From Arthrobacter woluwensis (GTDB lineage Bacteria; Actinomycetota; Actinomycetes; Actinomycetales; Micrococcaceae): a stretch of 64,000 nt of DNA. This document shows, in pieces, positions 53,727-63,159 of the stretch (positions are counted from its first letter, which is position 1; each line of letters begins with the position of its first letter). The stretch spans positions 1,116,001 through 1,180,000 of the forward strand of contig NZ_FNSN01000003.1 in NCBI RefSeq assembly GCF_900105345.1, written 5' to 3'. Below the pieces are notes generated by a model. It did not search any database. It was given only the letters and a program-made list of their open reading frames with translations, and was not told where the DNA came from. Made by a program: the position numbers and the translations under genes.

Positions 53727-54016
53727 GTGAAAAGGATCAGAACGTGACGGAAACTGCTGCGCAGCAGCGCGGTTACCGCAAGACGCGTCGCGGCTACGTG
53801 GTCTCCGACAAGATGGAGAAGACCATCGTCGTCGAGGTCGAGGACCGTGTGAAGCACGCTCTGTACGGTAAGGTCATCCGTCGTACGTCCAAGATCAAGG
53901 CTCACGACGAAGAGAACACCGCCGGCATCGGCGACCTGGTTCTCCTCGCCGAGACCCGTCCGCTCTCCGCCACCAAGCGCTGGCGTCTGGTGGAGGTCAT
54001 CGAGCGCGCCAAGTAA
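53723..54016 (+). CDS. rpsQ: Ribosomal protein S17
   Basis: 30S assembly protein that binds helix 11. The core [79 protein letters not shown] is preceded by a 16-residue tail. It has 97 residues from GTG at 53723. Last gene of the S10 cluster; a terminator-like hairpin follows at 54050-54085, unlike in many bacteria where rplN comes next without a break. Confidence 0.96.
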   Translation: MSEKDQNVTETAAQQRGYRKTRRGYVVSDKMEKTIVVEVEDRVKHALYGKVIRRTSKIKAHDEENTAGIGDLVLLAETRPLSATKRWRLVEVIERAK

Positions 54017-54049
54017 GACCGGCCGCTTGATTGCTCCACTGAGCAACGA

Positions 54050-54085
54050 GAAGACCCCTGCTCCCTTCTGGGCGCGGGGGTCTTC
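54050..54085 (+). terminator. Terminator-like hairpin after rpsQ
   Basis: GAAGACCCC (54050-54058) pairs with GGGGTCTTC (54077-54085) with an 18-nt loop; CGCTTTCTCC follows. It lies 34 nt after the rpsQ stop and separates the S10 cluster from the inserted UvrA-like gene. Confidence 0.75.
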
Positions 54086-54260
54086 CGCTTTCTCCGGTCC
54101 GCGGCAACGGCTGCGTGCACCGTGCAGAAGGCGAACGACGACGGCGGCCTGGCCGCACGGCGTCACGCGTCCATCGGGCGCCGGCGGGGATGTCGGAGGC
54201 GGCAGGTATTCTGTCCTCAGTGCGCGGGGGAGCGCCCCGCCGATGATCCTGAGGTGACTC

Positions 54261-56531
54261 ATGCCGACTGACCTTGCCCGCCATGCCGCCGATTCGCACG
54301 GCCTGATCAAGGTGCGCGGCGCGCGCGAGAACAACCTTCAGGACGTCTCGCTGGATCTGCCCAAGCGGCGGATCACGGTGTTCACCGGGGTGTCCGGCTC
54401 GGGCAAGAGCTCCCTGGTCTTCGGAACCATCGCGGCCGAGGCGCAGCGTCTCATCAACGAGACTTACACGACCTTCGTCCAGTCCTTCATGCCGAGCCTG
54501 CCGCGGCCGGACGTGGACGAGCTGGAGAACCTCTCCGCGGCGATCGTGGTGAACCAGGAACGGATGGGCAGCAACTCGCGTTCGACCCTGGGGACCGTCA
54601 CGGATGCCCATGCCCTGCTGCGGATCATCTTCTCCCGGGTGGGGGTGCCGAGCGCCGGTCACGCCGGGAAGTACTCGTTCAACCTGGCGGAAGGGATGTG
54701 CCCGGAGTGTGAGGGCGCGGGGGAGATCTCCGCGCTGGACGTGGACGTTCTGCTCGACCGGTCCCTGTCCTTGTCCCAGGGCGCCATCAAAGTGCCGGGC
54801 TTCACGGTGGACGGGTGGCTGATCAAGGTGCTCCTCGGGACCGGACGGTTCGATCCGGATCTGCCCGTGAAGGACTACGATCCGGAGACGCTCGACTTCC
54901 TGCTCCGCTCGCCGGCCGTCAAGGTCAAGATGGACAACGTCAACATGACGTTCCTCGGGCTGGAGACCCGGATCCGGCAGAGCTACCTGGCCGGTGGGAA
55001 GGAGCCAAAACAGGCACACATCAAGGCTTTCCTGGAACGGGCCGCCACCTTCGCGGAATGCCCGCTGTGCCACGGTGGCCGCCTCAACCAGGAAGCGTTG
55101 GCCAGCCGGATCGGTGGACGGAACATCGCCGAGTGCGCGCAGATTCAGGTCACGGACCTGATCGAGTTCCTGCGGGGTGTTGACGAGCCTTCCGTGGCGC
55201 CGGTGATCTCGAACCTGCTCGGCACCCTGCAGGCCCTCGTCGACATCGGTCTCGGGTACCTCAGTCTGGACCGGGCTTCCTCCACCCTGTCCGGGGGAGA
55301 GGCTCAGCGGGTGAAGATGGTCCGGCACCTCGGGTCGCCGCTCTCGGACGTCACCTATGTCTTTGATGAGCCGACCGTGGGCCTCCATCCCCATGACATC
55401 GCCCGGATGAACGACCTGCTGCGAAGCCTGCGGGACAAGGGCAACACGATCCTGGTGGTCGAGCACAAGCCGGAGGTCATGGCGATCGCCGACCACATCG
55501 TCGACATCGGGCCCAAAGCAGGCATCCACGGCGGCGAGATCGTCTTCCAGGGCAGCTTCGAGGATCTCTCCTCGGCTCAGACCCTCACCGGACAGCACGT
55601 CGGCTCACGGGTTCCCTTCAAGGAGTCGGTGCGGACTGCGACCGGAGCCCTGGAGATCCGCGGCGCGAACACGCACAATCTGCGCGACGTGGACGTGGAT
55701 GTGCCCACCGGGGTGCTGTGCGCCGTCACGGGCGTGGCCGGTTCGGGGAAGAGCTCGCTCATCCACGGGGCGCTCGGCAAGCGGGACGGCGTGCACGTGG
55801 TGGATCAGTCCGCCATCCGCGGTTCGCGCCGTTCCAATCCGGCCACGTACACCGGGGCGCTGGACCACATCAGGGCGGCTTTTGCCAAGGCCACCGGCAC
55901 CAAACCTGCCTTGTTCTCCGCCAACTCGGAAGGCGCCTGCCCCACCTGCAAGGGCGCGGGGGAGACCTTCACCGAGATCCCCGGCATGGCTCCAGTGGGA
56001 ACGCTCTGTGAGGACTGCGGCGGCAAGTGCTTCACGGACGAGGTCCTGGAGTACCGCCTGGGCGGACTCAACATCTACGAAGTGATGCGGCTGAGTGTCG
56101 AGGAGGCGCTGGAGCGGCTCGCGGTGCCGAAAGCCCGGCCCATCCTGGAGCGACTGGCGAGGGTCGGTCTGGGATACATCACCCTCGGACAGTCGCTCTC
56201 CACCCTCTCCGGCGGTGAACGGCAGCGGATCAAGCTCGCCACGCACATGGGCAGCGACGCCGGGGTGTTCATCCTGGATGAGCCGACGACGGGCCTGCAC
56301 CTGGCCGACGTCGAGAACCTGCTCGGTCTGCTGGATCAGCTGGTGGATGAAGGCAACACCGTGGTGGTGATCGAGCATCATCTCGGCGTGGTCGCCCATG
56401 CCGACTGGGTGATCGACATGGGCCCGGGCGCCGGCCACGACGGCGGCACGGTGGTCTTCGAGGGCACCCCCGAGGCCCTGGCGGACTCGGACAGCCTCAC
56501 CGGCCGCTATCTCAAGGCGTACGTGGCCTGA
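54261..56531 (+). CDS. UvrA-like ABC ATPase (UvrA2/DrrC type) between the S10 and spc clusters
   Basis: A 756-residue double-ABC protein of the UvrA superfamily, shorter than true UvrA (about 950) because the UvrB-binding domain appears absent. Walker A motifs are GVSGSGKSS (residues 43-51) and GVAGSGKSSL (near 495). Signatures are LSGGEAQRVKM and LSGGERQRIKLA, with Walker B YVFDEPTVGLHP and FILDEPTTGLHLAD. Zinc-type pairs appear as CPECEGAGE/CPLCHGG and CPTCKGAGE/CEDCGG. UvrA2 and DrrC proteins are linked to resistance to DNA-binding drugs. GAGGTGA precedes ATG at 54261, with a lone TATTCT (-10-like) at 54207. The position inside the ribosomal supercluster is noteworthy; own control is likely because hairpins flank it. 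Confidence 0.92.
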   Translation: MPTDLARHAADSHGLIKVRGARENNLQDVSLDLPKRRITVFTGVSGSGKSSLVFGTIAAEAQRLINETYTTFVQSFMPSLPRPDVDELENLSAAIVVNQERMGSNSRSTLGTVTDAHALLRIIFSRVGVPSAGHAGKYSFNLAEGMCPECEGAGEISALDVDVLLDRSLSLSQGAIKVPGFTVDGWLIKVLLGTGRFDPDLPVKDYDPETLDFLLRSPAVKVKMDNVNMTFLGLETRIRQSYLAGGKEPKQAHIKAFLERAATFAECPLCHGGRLNQEALASRIGGRNIAECAQIQVTDLIEFLRGVDEPSVAPVISNLLGTLQALVDIGLGYLSLDRASSTLSGGEAQRVKMVRHLGSPLSDVTYVFDEPTVGLHPHDIARMNDLLRSLRDKGNTILVVEHKPEVMAIADHIVDIGPKAGIHGGEIVFQGSFEDLSSAQTLTGQHVGSRVPFKESVRTATGALEIRGANTHNLRDVDVDVPTGVLCAVTGVAGSGKSSLIHGALGKRDGVHVVDQSAIRGSRRSNPATYTGALDHIRAAFAKATGTKPALFSANSEGACPTCKGAGETFTEIPGMAPVGTLCEDCGGKCFTDEVLEYRLGGLNIYEVMRLSVEEALERLAVPKARPILERLARVGLGYITLGQSLSTLSGGERQRIKLATHMGSDAGVFILDEPTTGLHLADVENLLGLLDQLVDEGNTVVVIEHHLGVVAHADWVIDMGPGAGHDGGTVVFEGTPEALADSDSLTGRYLKAYVA

Positions 56532-56537
56532 AACACC

Positions 56538-56568
56538 CCGGGATCCCGGCATTCGCACGGGATCCCGG
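56538..56568 (+). terminator. Terminator after the UvrA-like gene
   Basis: Perfect 11-bp arms, 56538-56548 and 56558-56568, with a 9-nt loop start 6 nt after the stop codon. No long T-run follows. Confidence 0.75.
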
Positions 56569-56835
56569 TTCGTGGGGCGCGCCTCCGCTGTGCTAGGATA
56601 TTGAGCTTGTATGGGTGCGTCGTGCGCCCGAACAGATCCTCGTAAACCATCGTGCCAGTGCATACTGCCTCAGGGCCGGTCCCCGGCCAGGGGGCCCAGA
56701 TGCGTCTGGAACGAGGGTTTAACCCTGTGCTGGCAAAATCCAGGCAGGGCAGAGACACCCCAACAACCGTTCCGCAAGGCTCGCACTGTATGCAGTATTT
56801 CAGCGTGAGAACCGGCGCGACGCAAGGAGTAAACA
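56569..56835 (+). promoter_or_regulatory. spc operon promoter and leader
   Basis: Between the UvrA-like gene and rplN, TAGGAT (56594-56599) is a -10 candidate with a weak TTCGTG (56569-56574) at 19-nt spacing. The remaining leader of about 230 nt holds complementary heptamers ATACTGC (56663-56669) and GCAGTAT (56792-56798). AAGGAG precedes the rplN TTG. No gene is seen. Confidence 0.5.
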
Positions 56836-57207
56836 TTGATTCAGCAGGAGTCGCGGCTTAAGGTCGCCGACAACACGGGTGCCAAGGAAATCTTGACCAT
56901 CCGCGTTCTCGGTGGATCCGGTCGCCGCTACGCAGGCATCGGCGACGTCATCGTCGCCACCGTCAAGGACGCTATCCCTGGCGGAAACGTGAAGAAGGGC
57001 GACGTCGTCAAGGCTGTCGTCGTCCGCACCCGTAAGGAGCGCCGTCGTCCGGACGGTTCCTACATCAAGTTCGATGAGAACGCAGCCGTGATCCTGAAGA
57101 ACACGGACGGGGAGCCCCGCGGCACCCGTATCTTCGGCCCGGTTGGCCGCGAGCTTCGCGACAAGAAGTTCATGAAGATCGTCTCGCTGGCCCCGGAGGT
57201 GCTGTAA
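56836..57207 (+). CDS. rplN: Ribosomal protein L14
   Basis: 50S intersubunit bridge protein. The sequence [68 protein letters not shown] is canonical (123 residues). The start is TTG at 56836 with AAGGAG upstream; no ATG or GTG would preserve the conserved MIQQ start. First gene of the spc operon here, with its own upstream region. Confidence 0.97.
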   Translation: MIQQESRLKVADNTGAKEILTIRVLGGSGRRYAGIGDVIVATVKDAIPGGNVKKGDVVKAVVVRTRKERRRPDGSYIKFDENAAVILKNTDGEPRGTRIFGPVGRELRDKKFMKIVSLAPEVL

Positions 57208-57209
57208 CT

Positions 57210-57572
57210 ATGGGTGCAAAGATCAAGAAGGGCGATCTCGTCCAGGTCATCACCGGCGCTCGTCAGTCCCGTGGTGGAGACCGTGGCAAGCAGGGCAAGG
57301 TCCTGCGTGTGTTCCCGGAATCCAACCGCGTTCTGGTTGAGGGCATCAACCGTGTCACCAAGCACGTGAAGGCCGGCCAGACCCAGCGCGGCACCAACAC
57401 CGGTGGCATCGAGGTCGTCGAGGCCCCGATCCACCTGTCGAACGTCGCTCTGGTGGATCCGTCCACCAAGAAGCCGACCCGCGTCGGTTTCCGTGTCGAG
57501 AAGGTTGAGCGCGATGGTGTGGAGCGCGAAGTGCGCATCCGCGTCGCCAAGGCCTCCGGGAAGGACATCTAA
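57210..57572 (+). CDS. rplX: Ribosomal protein L24
   Basis: Assembly initiator protein with a KOW motif ([51 protein letters not shown]). It has 120 residues, and the C-terminal half includes [25 protein letters not shown]. It starts 2 nt after rplN, and its stop overlaps the rplE ATG (TAATG). Confidence 0.96.
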   Translation: MGAKIKKGDLVQVITGARQSRGGDRGKQGKVLRVFPESNRVLVEGINRVTKHVKAGQTQRGTNTGGIEVVEAPIHLSNVALVDPSTKKPTRVGFRVEKVERDGVEREVRIRVAKASGKDI

Positions 57573-58150
57573 TGACTGAGACCCTCGAGACTCCGGTGAA
57601 GATCGTCCCGCGTCTGAAGACCAAGTACGCCGAGAACATCAAGCAGTCCCTGCAGGATGAGTTCGAGTACGAGAACGTCAACCAGGTTCCGCGCCTTGTG
57701 AAGGTCGTCGTGAACATGGGTGTCGGTGACGCCGCCAAGGATTCCAAGCTGATCGACGGCGCCGTCCGCGACCTGACCGCGATCACCGGTCAGAAGCCCC
57801 AGGTCACCAAGGCCCGCAAGTCCATCGCCCAGTTCAAGCTGCGTGAGGGTATGCCGATCGGCGCCCACGCGACGCTGCGTGGCGACCGCATGTGGGAATT
57901 CCTGGATCGTCTGGTCACCCTCGCACTGCCCCGTATCCGCGACTTCCGCGGCCTGAACGGCAAGCAGTTCGACGGTAACGGCAACTACACCTTCGGTCTC
58001 ACGGAGCAGGTCATGTTCCACGAGATCGACCAGGACGCCATCGACCGCGTCCGTGGTATGGACATCACGGTTGTCACCACCGCGAAGACCGACGAGGAAG
58101 GCCGCGCGCTGCTCAAGCACCTCGGCTTCCCGTTCAAGACCGAAGACTAA
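57572..58150 (+). CDS. rplE: Ribosomal protein L5
   Basis: 5S rRNA-binding protein of the central protuberance. It has 192 residues, with [89 protein letters not shown] and [41 protein letters not shown]. Normally rpsN or rpsZ follows; here the next gene is rpsH after 67 nt. Confidence 0.97.
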   Translation: MTETLETPVKIVPRLKTKYAENIKQSLQDEFEYENVNQVPRLVKVVVNMGVGDAAKDSKLIDGAVRDLTAITGQKPQVTKARKSIAQFKLREGMPIGAHATLRGDRMWEFLDRLVTLALPRIRDFRGLNGKQFDGNGNYTFGLTEQVMFHEIDQDAIDRVRGMDITVVTTAKTDEEGRALLKHLGFPFKTED

Positions 58151-58217
58151 TCCAACTACGTAAAAGGTCCACTGGCTCCGCCCGTGGAAACCGGTACGAG
58201 GAAGGGCATGAGCCCTC

Positions 58218-58616
58218 ATGACCATGACTGATCCCGTCGCAGACATGCTGACCCGTCTGCGCAATGCAAACTCGGCGTACCACGACACCGTGTCGATGCC
58301 GTACTCCAAGCTGAAGGCCCGCGTCGCCGACATCCTGAAGGCCGAGGGTTACATCTCGGACTGGAAGGAAGAAGAGGCACGCGTCGGCAAGACGCTGACC
58401 ATCACCCTTAAGTTCGGTCCGAGCCGCGAGCGTTCCATCGCTGGCGTCCGCCGTATCTCCAAGCCCGGTCTGCGCGTTTACGCGAAGTCCACCAACCTGC
58501 CGCACGTGCTGGGTGGCCTGGGTATCGCTATCCTGTCCACCTCTTCCGGCCTCCTGACTGACAAGCAGGCCGGCAAGAAGGGCGTGGGCGGCGAAGTCCT
58601 CGCGTACGTCTGGTAA
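58218..58616 (+). CDS. rpsH: Ribosomal protein S8
   Basis: 16S rRNA-binding protein; in Escherichia coli it is the translational repressor of the spc operon, acting at the rplE start. The 132-residue sequence reads [46 protein letters not shown], ending [11 protein letters not shown]. The 67-nt gap after rplE holds no gene; rpsN is missing here. Confidence 0.97.
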   Translation: MTMTDPVADMLTRLRNANSAYHDTVSMPYSKLKARVADILKAEGYISDWKEEEARVGKTLTITLKFGPSRERSIAGVRRISKPGLRVYAKSTNLPHVLGGLGIAILSTSSGLLTDKQAGKKGVGGEVLAYVW

Positions 58617-58634
58617 CGGGAAAGGAAGAGAAGA

Positions 58635-59171
58635 ATGTCGCGTATTGGACGTCTCCCCATCACCGTTCCGGCTGGCGTTGAGGTCAAGATCGATGGAGCC
58701 GTTGTCACCGTTAAGGGTGCCAAGGGCGAACTGAGCCACACCGTGGCCAGCCCCATCGAGGTGGCCCTGGAAGAGGGCACGATCTCCGTGACCCGCCCGA
58801 ACGACGAGCGCACTGCTCGCTCGCTGCACGGCCTGACCCGTACCCTGATCGCCAACATGATCGACGGCGTGACCAAGGGCTACGAGAAGAAGCTGGAAAT
58901 CGTCGGCACGGGTTACCGTGTGCAGGCCAAGGGTTCTGACCTGGAGTTCGCTCTGGGCTACAGCCACCCGGTCAGCGTCGTCGCTCCCGCCGGCATCACG
59001 TTTGCCGTTGAAGGCCCGACCAAGCTCTCTGTTGCCGGCATTGACAAGCAGCAGGTCGGCGAAGTCGCTGCCAACATCCGCAAGCTGCGCAAGCCCGACC
59101 CCTACAAGGGCAAGGGCATCCGTTACGCCGGCGAAATCATCCGCCGCAAGGTCGGAAAGGCTGGTAAGTAA
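58635..59171 (+). CDS. rplF: Ribosomal protein L6
   Basis: 50S protein near the factor-binding site. The 178-residue sequence begins [33 protein letters not shown]. The conserved C-terminal motif is [29 protein letters not shown]. It starts 18 nt after rpsH with AAGGAAGAG upstream and is followed by rplR after 2 nt. Confidence 0.97.
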   Translation: MSRIGRLPITVPAGVEVKIDGAVVTVKGAKGELSHTVASPIEVALEEGTISVTRPNDERTARSLHGLTRTLIANMIDGVTKGYEKKLEIVGTGYRVQAKGSDLEFALGYSHPVSVVAPAGITFAVEGPTKLSVAGIDKQQVGEVAANIRKLRKPDPYKGKGIRYAGEIIRRKVGKAGK

Positions 59172-59173
59172 CC

Positions 59174-59557
59174 ATGGCCATCAGCATTAACAAGAAGCGC
59201 AACAGCAAGAACAAGACCTCGGCCCGTAGCCGTCGTCAGCTGCGTATCCGCAAGCGCATCTCCGGTACCCCGGCTCGTCCGCGCCTCATCGTCAACCGTT
59301 CGGCCCGTCACATCTTCGTGCAGGTCGTGGATGACACCGTGGCAAAGACCCTCGCCTCGGCCTCCACCATGGAAGCCGATCTGCGTGCGTTCGAAGGTGA
59401 CAAGACCGCCAAGGCCAAGCGCGTTGGTGAACTGGTCGCCGAGCGTGCCAAGGCAGCCGGTGTTGAGGCCGTGGTCTTCGACCGCGGTGGCAACAAGTAC
59501 CACGGCCGCATCGCCGCCGTCGCTGACGGTGCTCGCGAAGGTGGTCTGGCGCTGTGA
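59174..59557 (+). CDS. rplR: Ribosomal protein L18
   Basis: 5S rRNA-binding protein. The 127-residue sequence has [50 protein letters not shown] in the conserved 5S-contact part and ends [26 protein letters not shown] at 59174 follows rplF by 2 nt. Its stop overlaps the probable rpsE GTG start by GTGA. Confidence 0.97.
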   Translation: MAISINKKRNSKNKTSARSRRQLRIRKRISGTPARPRLIVNRSARHIFVQVVDDTVAKTLASASTMEADLRAFEGDKTAKAKRVGELVAERAKAAGVEAVVFDRGGNKYHGRIAAVADGAREGGLAL

Positions 59558-60255
59558 CCGAAGTGAACAACGAAAAGGAAACCCAGGTGACTGAAGCTGC
59601 AGCCGCTGTTGCAACTGAAACCACTGAGGCTGCCAACAACGACAACCGCCGTGGCGGCCGTCGTGGTGAGCGCGGCGAACGTGGTGGCCGTGGCGAGCGT
59701 GGTGGCCGTGGCCGTGACGCCCGCGAGGCCGAGAAGAGCCAGTTCGTTGAGCGTGTTGTAACCATCAACCGTGTCGCCAAGGTGGTCAAGGGTGGCCGCC
59801 GCTTCAGCTTCACCGCCCTCGTGGTGGTCGGCGATGGCAACGGCATGGTCGGTGTTGGTTACGGCAAGGCTCGCGAAGTCCCCGCTGCCATCGCCAAGGG
59901 TGTTGAAGAGGCTAAGAAGTCCTTCTTCCGCGTCCCGCGCGTCGGCAGCACCATCCCGCACCGCGTCCAGGGCGAAGCCGCCGCTGGTGTCGTGATGCTC
60001 CGTCCGGCTTCCCCGGGTACCGGTGTTATCGCCGGTGGTCCGGTGCGTGCCGTGCTGGAGTGCGTCGGCATCCACGACGTGCTGTCCAAGTCGCTGGGCT
60101 CCTCCAACGCCATCAACATCGTTCACGCGACCGTTGAGGCTCTGCGTCAGCTCGAGGAGCCGGCAGCTGTTGCCGCTCGTCGTGGCCTGCCGCTGGACGA
60201 GGTTGCTCCCGCAGCTCTGGTGCGTGCTCTGAACAACCAGAAGGCAGGTGCCTGA
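59554..60255 (+). CDS. rpsE: Ribosomal protein S5 with Arg/Gly-rich N-terminal extension
   Basis: mRNA-entry protein that affects decoding fidelity. It has 233 residues from GTG at 59554, which overlaps the rplR stop. GTG at 59587 with AAGGAA upstream is a good alternative start, giving 222 residues. The conserved core is [53 protein letters not shown] and [19 protein letters not shown]. The N-terminus carries a long arginine/glycine-rich run ([20 protein letters not shown]) resembling RGG boxes; its role is unknown. Confidence 0.95.
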   Translation: MTEVNNEKETQVTEAAAAVATETTEAANNDNRRGGRRGERGERGGRGERGGRGRDAREAEKSQFVERVVTINRVAKVVKGGRRFSFTALVVVGDGNGMVGVGYGKAREVPAAIAKGVEEAKKSFFRVPRVGSTIPHRVQGEAAAGVVMLRPASPGTGVIAGGPVRAVLECVGIHDVLSKSLGSSNAINIVHATVEALRQLEEPAAVAARRGLPLDEVAPAALVRALNNQKAGA

Positions 60256-60258
60256 GCC

Positions 60259-60465
60259 ATGGCAAAGAACCTGACTCCGTCCGACGCTCAGTTGGAAATC
60301 ACCCAGATCAAGGGCGTCATCGGCGCCAAGCAGAACCAGCGTGACACGCTCCGCTCTCTCGGTCTCAAGCGCATCGGCCACTCCGTGGTCCGTTCCGCTG
60401 ATGCCGTGACCGTGGGCATGCTCAACACGGTTCCGCACCTCGTAGAGGTCAAGGAGGCGAAGTAA
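60259..60465 (+). CDS. rpmD: Ribosomal protein L30
   Basis: Small 50S protein, 68 residues: [55 protein letters not shown]. The start ATG follows rpsE by 3 nt and its stop overlaps the rplO ATG (TAATG). It is at the usual place between rpsE and rplO. Confidence 0.96.
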   Translation: MAKNLTPSDAQLEITQIKGVIGAKQNQRDTLRSLGLKRIGHSVVRSADAVTVGMLNTVPHLVEVKEAK

Positions 60466-60953
60466 TGGCTGAGAAGAAGACTGCTGAGCCTGCAGCGACC
60501 GAAGAGAAGCAGCACGCTCTGAAGATCCACCACCTGCGTCCCGCCGCTGGCGCCAAGACCGCGAAGACCCGTGTGGGCCGTGGTGAAGGCTCCAAGGGTA
60601 AGACCGCCGGTCGTGGTACCAAGGGCACCAAGGCGCGCTACCAGGTCAAGGCCGGCTTCGCCGGTGGCCAGCTGCCGCTGCACATGCGCCTGCCGAAGCT
60701 TCGCGGCTTCAAGAACCCGTTCCGTGTCGAGTTCCAGGTGGTCAACCTTGACCGTCTCTCCGAGCTCTTCCCGGAGGGTGGCACCGTGACGGTGGCCGAC
60801 CTGGTCGCCAAGGGCGCGGTTCGCAAGAACCAGCCCGTCAAGGTGCTCGGCTCTGGTGACATCACCGTCAAGGTCGATGTGACCGTGGATGCCTTCTCCG
60901 CCAGCGCGGCTGAGAAGATCCAGGCCGCCGGTGGTTCCGTCACCGCTCTCTGA
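60465..60953 (+). CDS. rplO: Ribosomal protein L15
   Basis: 50S assembly protein. The 162-residue protein has a short alanine/glutamate-rich N-terminal tail, then [67 protein letters not shown]. It is coupled to rpmD through TAATG. A perfect 21-bp palindrome follows, separating it from secY. Confidence 0.96.
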   Translation: MAEKKTAEPAATEEKQHALKIHHLRPAAGAKTAKTRVGRGEGSKGKTAGRGTKGTKARYQVKAGFAGGQLPLHMRLPKLRGFKNPFRVEFQVVNLDRLSELFPEGGTVTVADLVAKGAVRKNQPVKVLGSGDITVKVDVTVDAFSASAAEKIQAAGGSVTAL

Positions 60954-60980
60954 GAGCCGGAACCGCTGAACGCGATCTGA

Positions 60981-61022
60981 GAACTCCCGGCACCCGGACA
61001 GCTGTCCGGGTGCCGGGAGTTC
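60981..61022. terminator. Perfect palindromic terminator between rplO and secY
   Basis: Arms 60981-61001 and 61002-61022 are a 21-bp perfect palindrome with no spacer (a short loop forms by unpairing the centre). It starts 27 nt after the rplO stop. A new transcription start for secY is therefore likely. Confidence 0.85.
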
Positions 61023-61038
61023 CTGCATTCGCGACGAA

Positions 61039-61069
61039 TTACGGGGCTGACCGACACAACGGTTAGACT
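61039..61069 (+). promoter_or_regulatory. secY promoter candidate
   Basis: TAGACT (61064-61069) is a good -10; the -35 candidate TTACGG (61039-61044) is weak and at a long 19-nt spacer. The secY TTG lies 62 nt downstream. Confidence 0.5.
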
Positions 61070-61131
61070 CTGATGTCGGGTTCAACCAGGAACCCACTCT
61101 CCTTTACCTCACAGATCCCTCAGGAGGACGC

Positions 61132-62442
61132 TTGCTCAGCGCATTCGGCCGTGCCTTCAGGACCCCTGACTTGCGACGCAAGTTGCTGTTCACTCTTGGC
61201 ATCGTCACGATCTTCCGGCTCGGCGCGTTCATCCCGGCACCGGGTGTGAGCTATAACAACGTTCAGCAGTGTCTCCAGCTGACGCAGGGCAACAGCAGCC
61301 TGCAGCAGATGGTGAACATGTTCTCGGGTGGCGCCCTGCTTCAGGTCTCCATCTTCGCGCTGGGCATCATGCCGTACATCACCGCCAGCATCATCGTTCA
61401 GCTGCTGCGCGTCGTGATCCCTCGGTTCCAGGAACTGTATGAGGAAGGCGCCTCCGGGCAGACCAAGCTCACGCAGTACACGCGGTATCTGACGATCGCC
61501 CTGGGCCTCCTGAACGCCACCACGCTGGTGTCTCTGGCCCGTTCCGGTCAGCTGTTCCAGGGCTGTGCCCTGCCGCTGATCCCGGACAACAGCATCATCA
61601 CGACGATCCTGCTGATCATCACCCTGACCGCGGGCACCGGCCTCATCATGTGGATGGGCGAGCTCGTGACGGAAAAGGGCATCGGCAACGGCATGTCCCT
61701 GCTGATCTTCACCTCCATCGCCGCCGGCTTCGTGCCTGCCATGAACGGCATCATCGGCGCCAAGGGCTGGGGCACGTTCATCGCCGTCCTGCTGGTCGGT
61801 CTCCTGACGGTCGCCCTCGTGGTCTTCGTGGAGCAGTCCCAGCGCCGCATCCCCGTCCAGTATGCCAAGCGCATGGTGGGGCGCCGGACCGTGGGTGGCA
61901 CCACCACCTACATCCCGATCAAGGTCAACATGGCCGGCGTGATCCCCGTGATCTTCGCGTCGTCCATCCTGTACCTGCCGGCGCTGATCGCACAGTTCAA
62001 CACCCCCACGGACGGCCGTCCCGTCCCGGACTGGGTCGTGTGGATCAACAACAACCTCACCAAGGGTGATCACCCGTTCTACATGGCGGTGTACTTCCTG
62101 CTGATCATCTTCTTCACCTACTTCTACGTCTCGATCACCTTCAACCCTGAAGAGGTCTCGGACAACATGAAGAAGTACGGTGGCTTCATTCCCGGTATCC
62201 GGGCAGGCCGTCCCACTGCTGAGTACCTGCAGTACGTGCTGTCCCGGATCACCCTGCCAGGTGCGCTGTACCTCGGCATTGTTGCGCTCATCCCGCTGGT
62301 GGCCCTGGTCCTGGTCCAGGCCAACCAGAACTTCCCCTTCGGCGGCACCTCGATCCTCATCATGGTCGGTGTCGGACTGGAGACGGTGAAGCAGATCGAC
62401 GCGCAGCTTCAACAACGGCACTACGAAGGGCTCTTGCGATGA
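61132..62442 (+). CDS. secY: Preprotein translocase subunit SecY
   Basis: Channel subunit of SecYEG, 436 residues with ten membrane helices. N-terminus MLSAFGRAFRTPDLRRKLLFTLGIVTIFRLGAFIPAPGV. Conserved parts include GIMPYITASIIVQLL, GNGMSLLIFTSIAAG and the cytoplasmic loop FVEQSQRRIPVQYAKRMVG. The start is TTG at 61132 with AGGAGG upstream; the alternative would cut the conserved N-terminal helix. It overlaps adk by ATGA. Confidence 0.97.
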   Translation: MLSAFGRAFRTPDLRRKLLFTLGIVTIFRLGAFIPAPGVSYNNVQQCLQLTQGNSSLQQMVNMFSGGALLQVSIFALGIMPYITASIIVQLLRVVIPRFQELYEEGASGQTKLTQYTRYLTIALGLLNATTLVSLARSGQLFQGCALPLIPDNSIITTILLIITLTAGTGLIMWMGELVTEKGIGNGMSLLIFTSIAAGFVPAMNGIIGAKGWGTFIAVLLVGLLTVALVVFVEQSQRRIPVQYAKRMVGRRTVGGTTTYIPIKVNMAGVIPVIFASSILYLPALIAQFNTPTDGRPVPDWVVWINNNLTKGDHPFYMAVYFLLIIFFTYFYVSITFNPEEVSDNMKKYGGFIPGIRAGRPTAEYLQYVLSRITLPGALYLGIVALIPLVALVLVQANQNFPFGGTSILIMVGVGLETVKQIDAQLQQRHYEGLLR

Positions 62443-63032
62443 CAAGAATGCTGATTATCGGTCCTCCCGGCTCCGGCAAGGGAACGCAGGCCGAGCGGAT
62501 CTCCGATCGTCTCGGTGTGGTGGCCATCTCCACCGGCGACATCTTCCGCGCCAACGTCAAAGGCGAGACCCCGCTGGGCCTGGAAGCCAAGAAGTACATG
62601 GACGCCGGGGACTTCGTCCCGGACTCGGTCACCAACCGCATGGTCCGTGACCGGCTGGGCCAGGACGACGTGGCGGAGGGCTTCCTGCTCGACGGCTACC
62701 CGCGCACTGTGGCGCAGGTGGACGAGCTGGACCAGATCCTCTCCGAGTCCGGCACCCGCCTGGACGTGGTGCTCCAGCTGACCGCGGACGACGAGGAGCT
62801 CGTCACCCGCCTGCTGGGCCGGGCCCTGGAGACGGGCCGCAGCGACGACAACGAGACCGTCATCCGCCACCGCCTGGATCTCTACCACGAGCAGACCGAA
62901 GCCGTGGTGGGCAAGTACGCCGAACGCGGGATCCTCCGCCGCGTGGATGGCATCGGAGCCATCGACGAGGTCACGGATCGCGTGATGGCCGCCATCGCGG
63001 AGGCCGTGGCGGACGAAGCCGCCAGCGCCTAG
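62439..63032 (+). CDS. adk: Adenylate kinase
   Basis: Converts ATP plus AMP to two ADP. The 197-residue short form has P-loop GPPGSGKGTQ at residues 7-16, AMP-binding STGDIFRANVKGETPLGLEAKKYMDAGDFVPDSVTNRMV and FLLDGYPRTVAQ. The LID insert is missing, so it lacks the zinc-type lid (DDNETVIRHRLDLY follows directly). ATG overlaps the secY stop. It is followed by a terminator-like stem and then map. Confidence 0.97.
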   Translation: MTRMLIIGPPGSGKGTQAERISDRLGVVAISTGDIFRANVKGETPLGLEAKKYMDAGDFVPDSVTNRMVRDRLGQDDVAEGFLLDGYPRTVAQVDELDQILSESGTRLDVVLQLTADDEELVTRLLGRALETGRSDDNETVIRHRLDLYHEQTEAVVGKYAERGILRRVDGIGAIDEVTDRVMAAIAEAVADEAASA

Positions 63033-63043
63033 AAATCCCAGCC

Positions 63044-63072
63044 ATGCCCCCGGACACTCTCCGGGGGCATGA
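63044..63072 (+). terminator. Hairpin terminator after adk
   Basis: A perfect 12-bp stem (63044-63055 with 63061-63072) with a 5-nt loop and ACTTTTCC downstream lies 11 nt after the adk stop. Confidence 0.8.
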
Positions 63073-63159
63073 CTTTTCCGCCGACAGCCTCCTGGGAGGC
63101 GACGCGGAAGCCAGTAGCCCCGAGGGCCGTGAGACGCGGCCGGAACCGAAGGAAGACCT

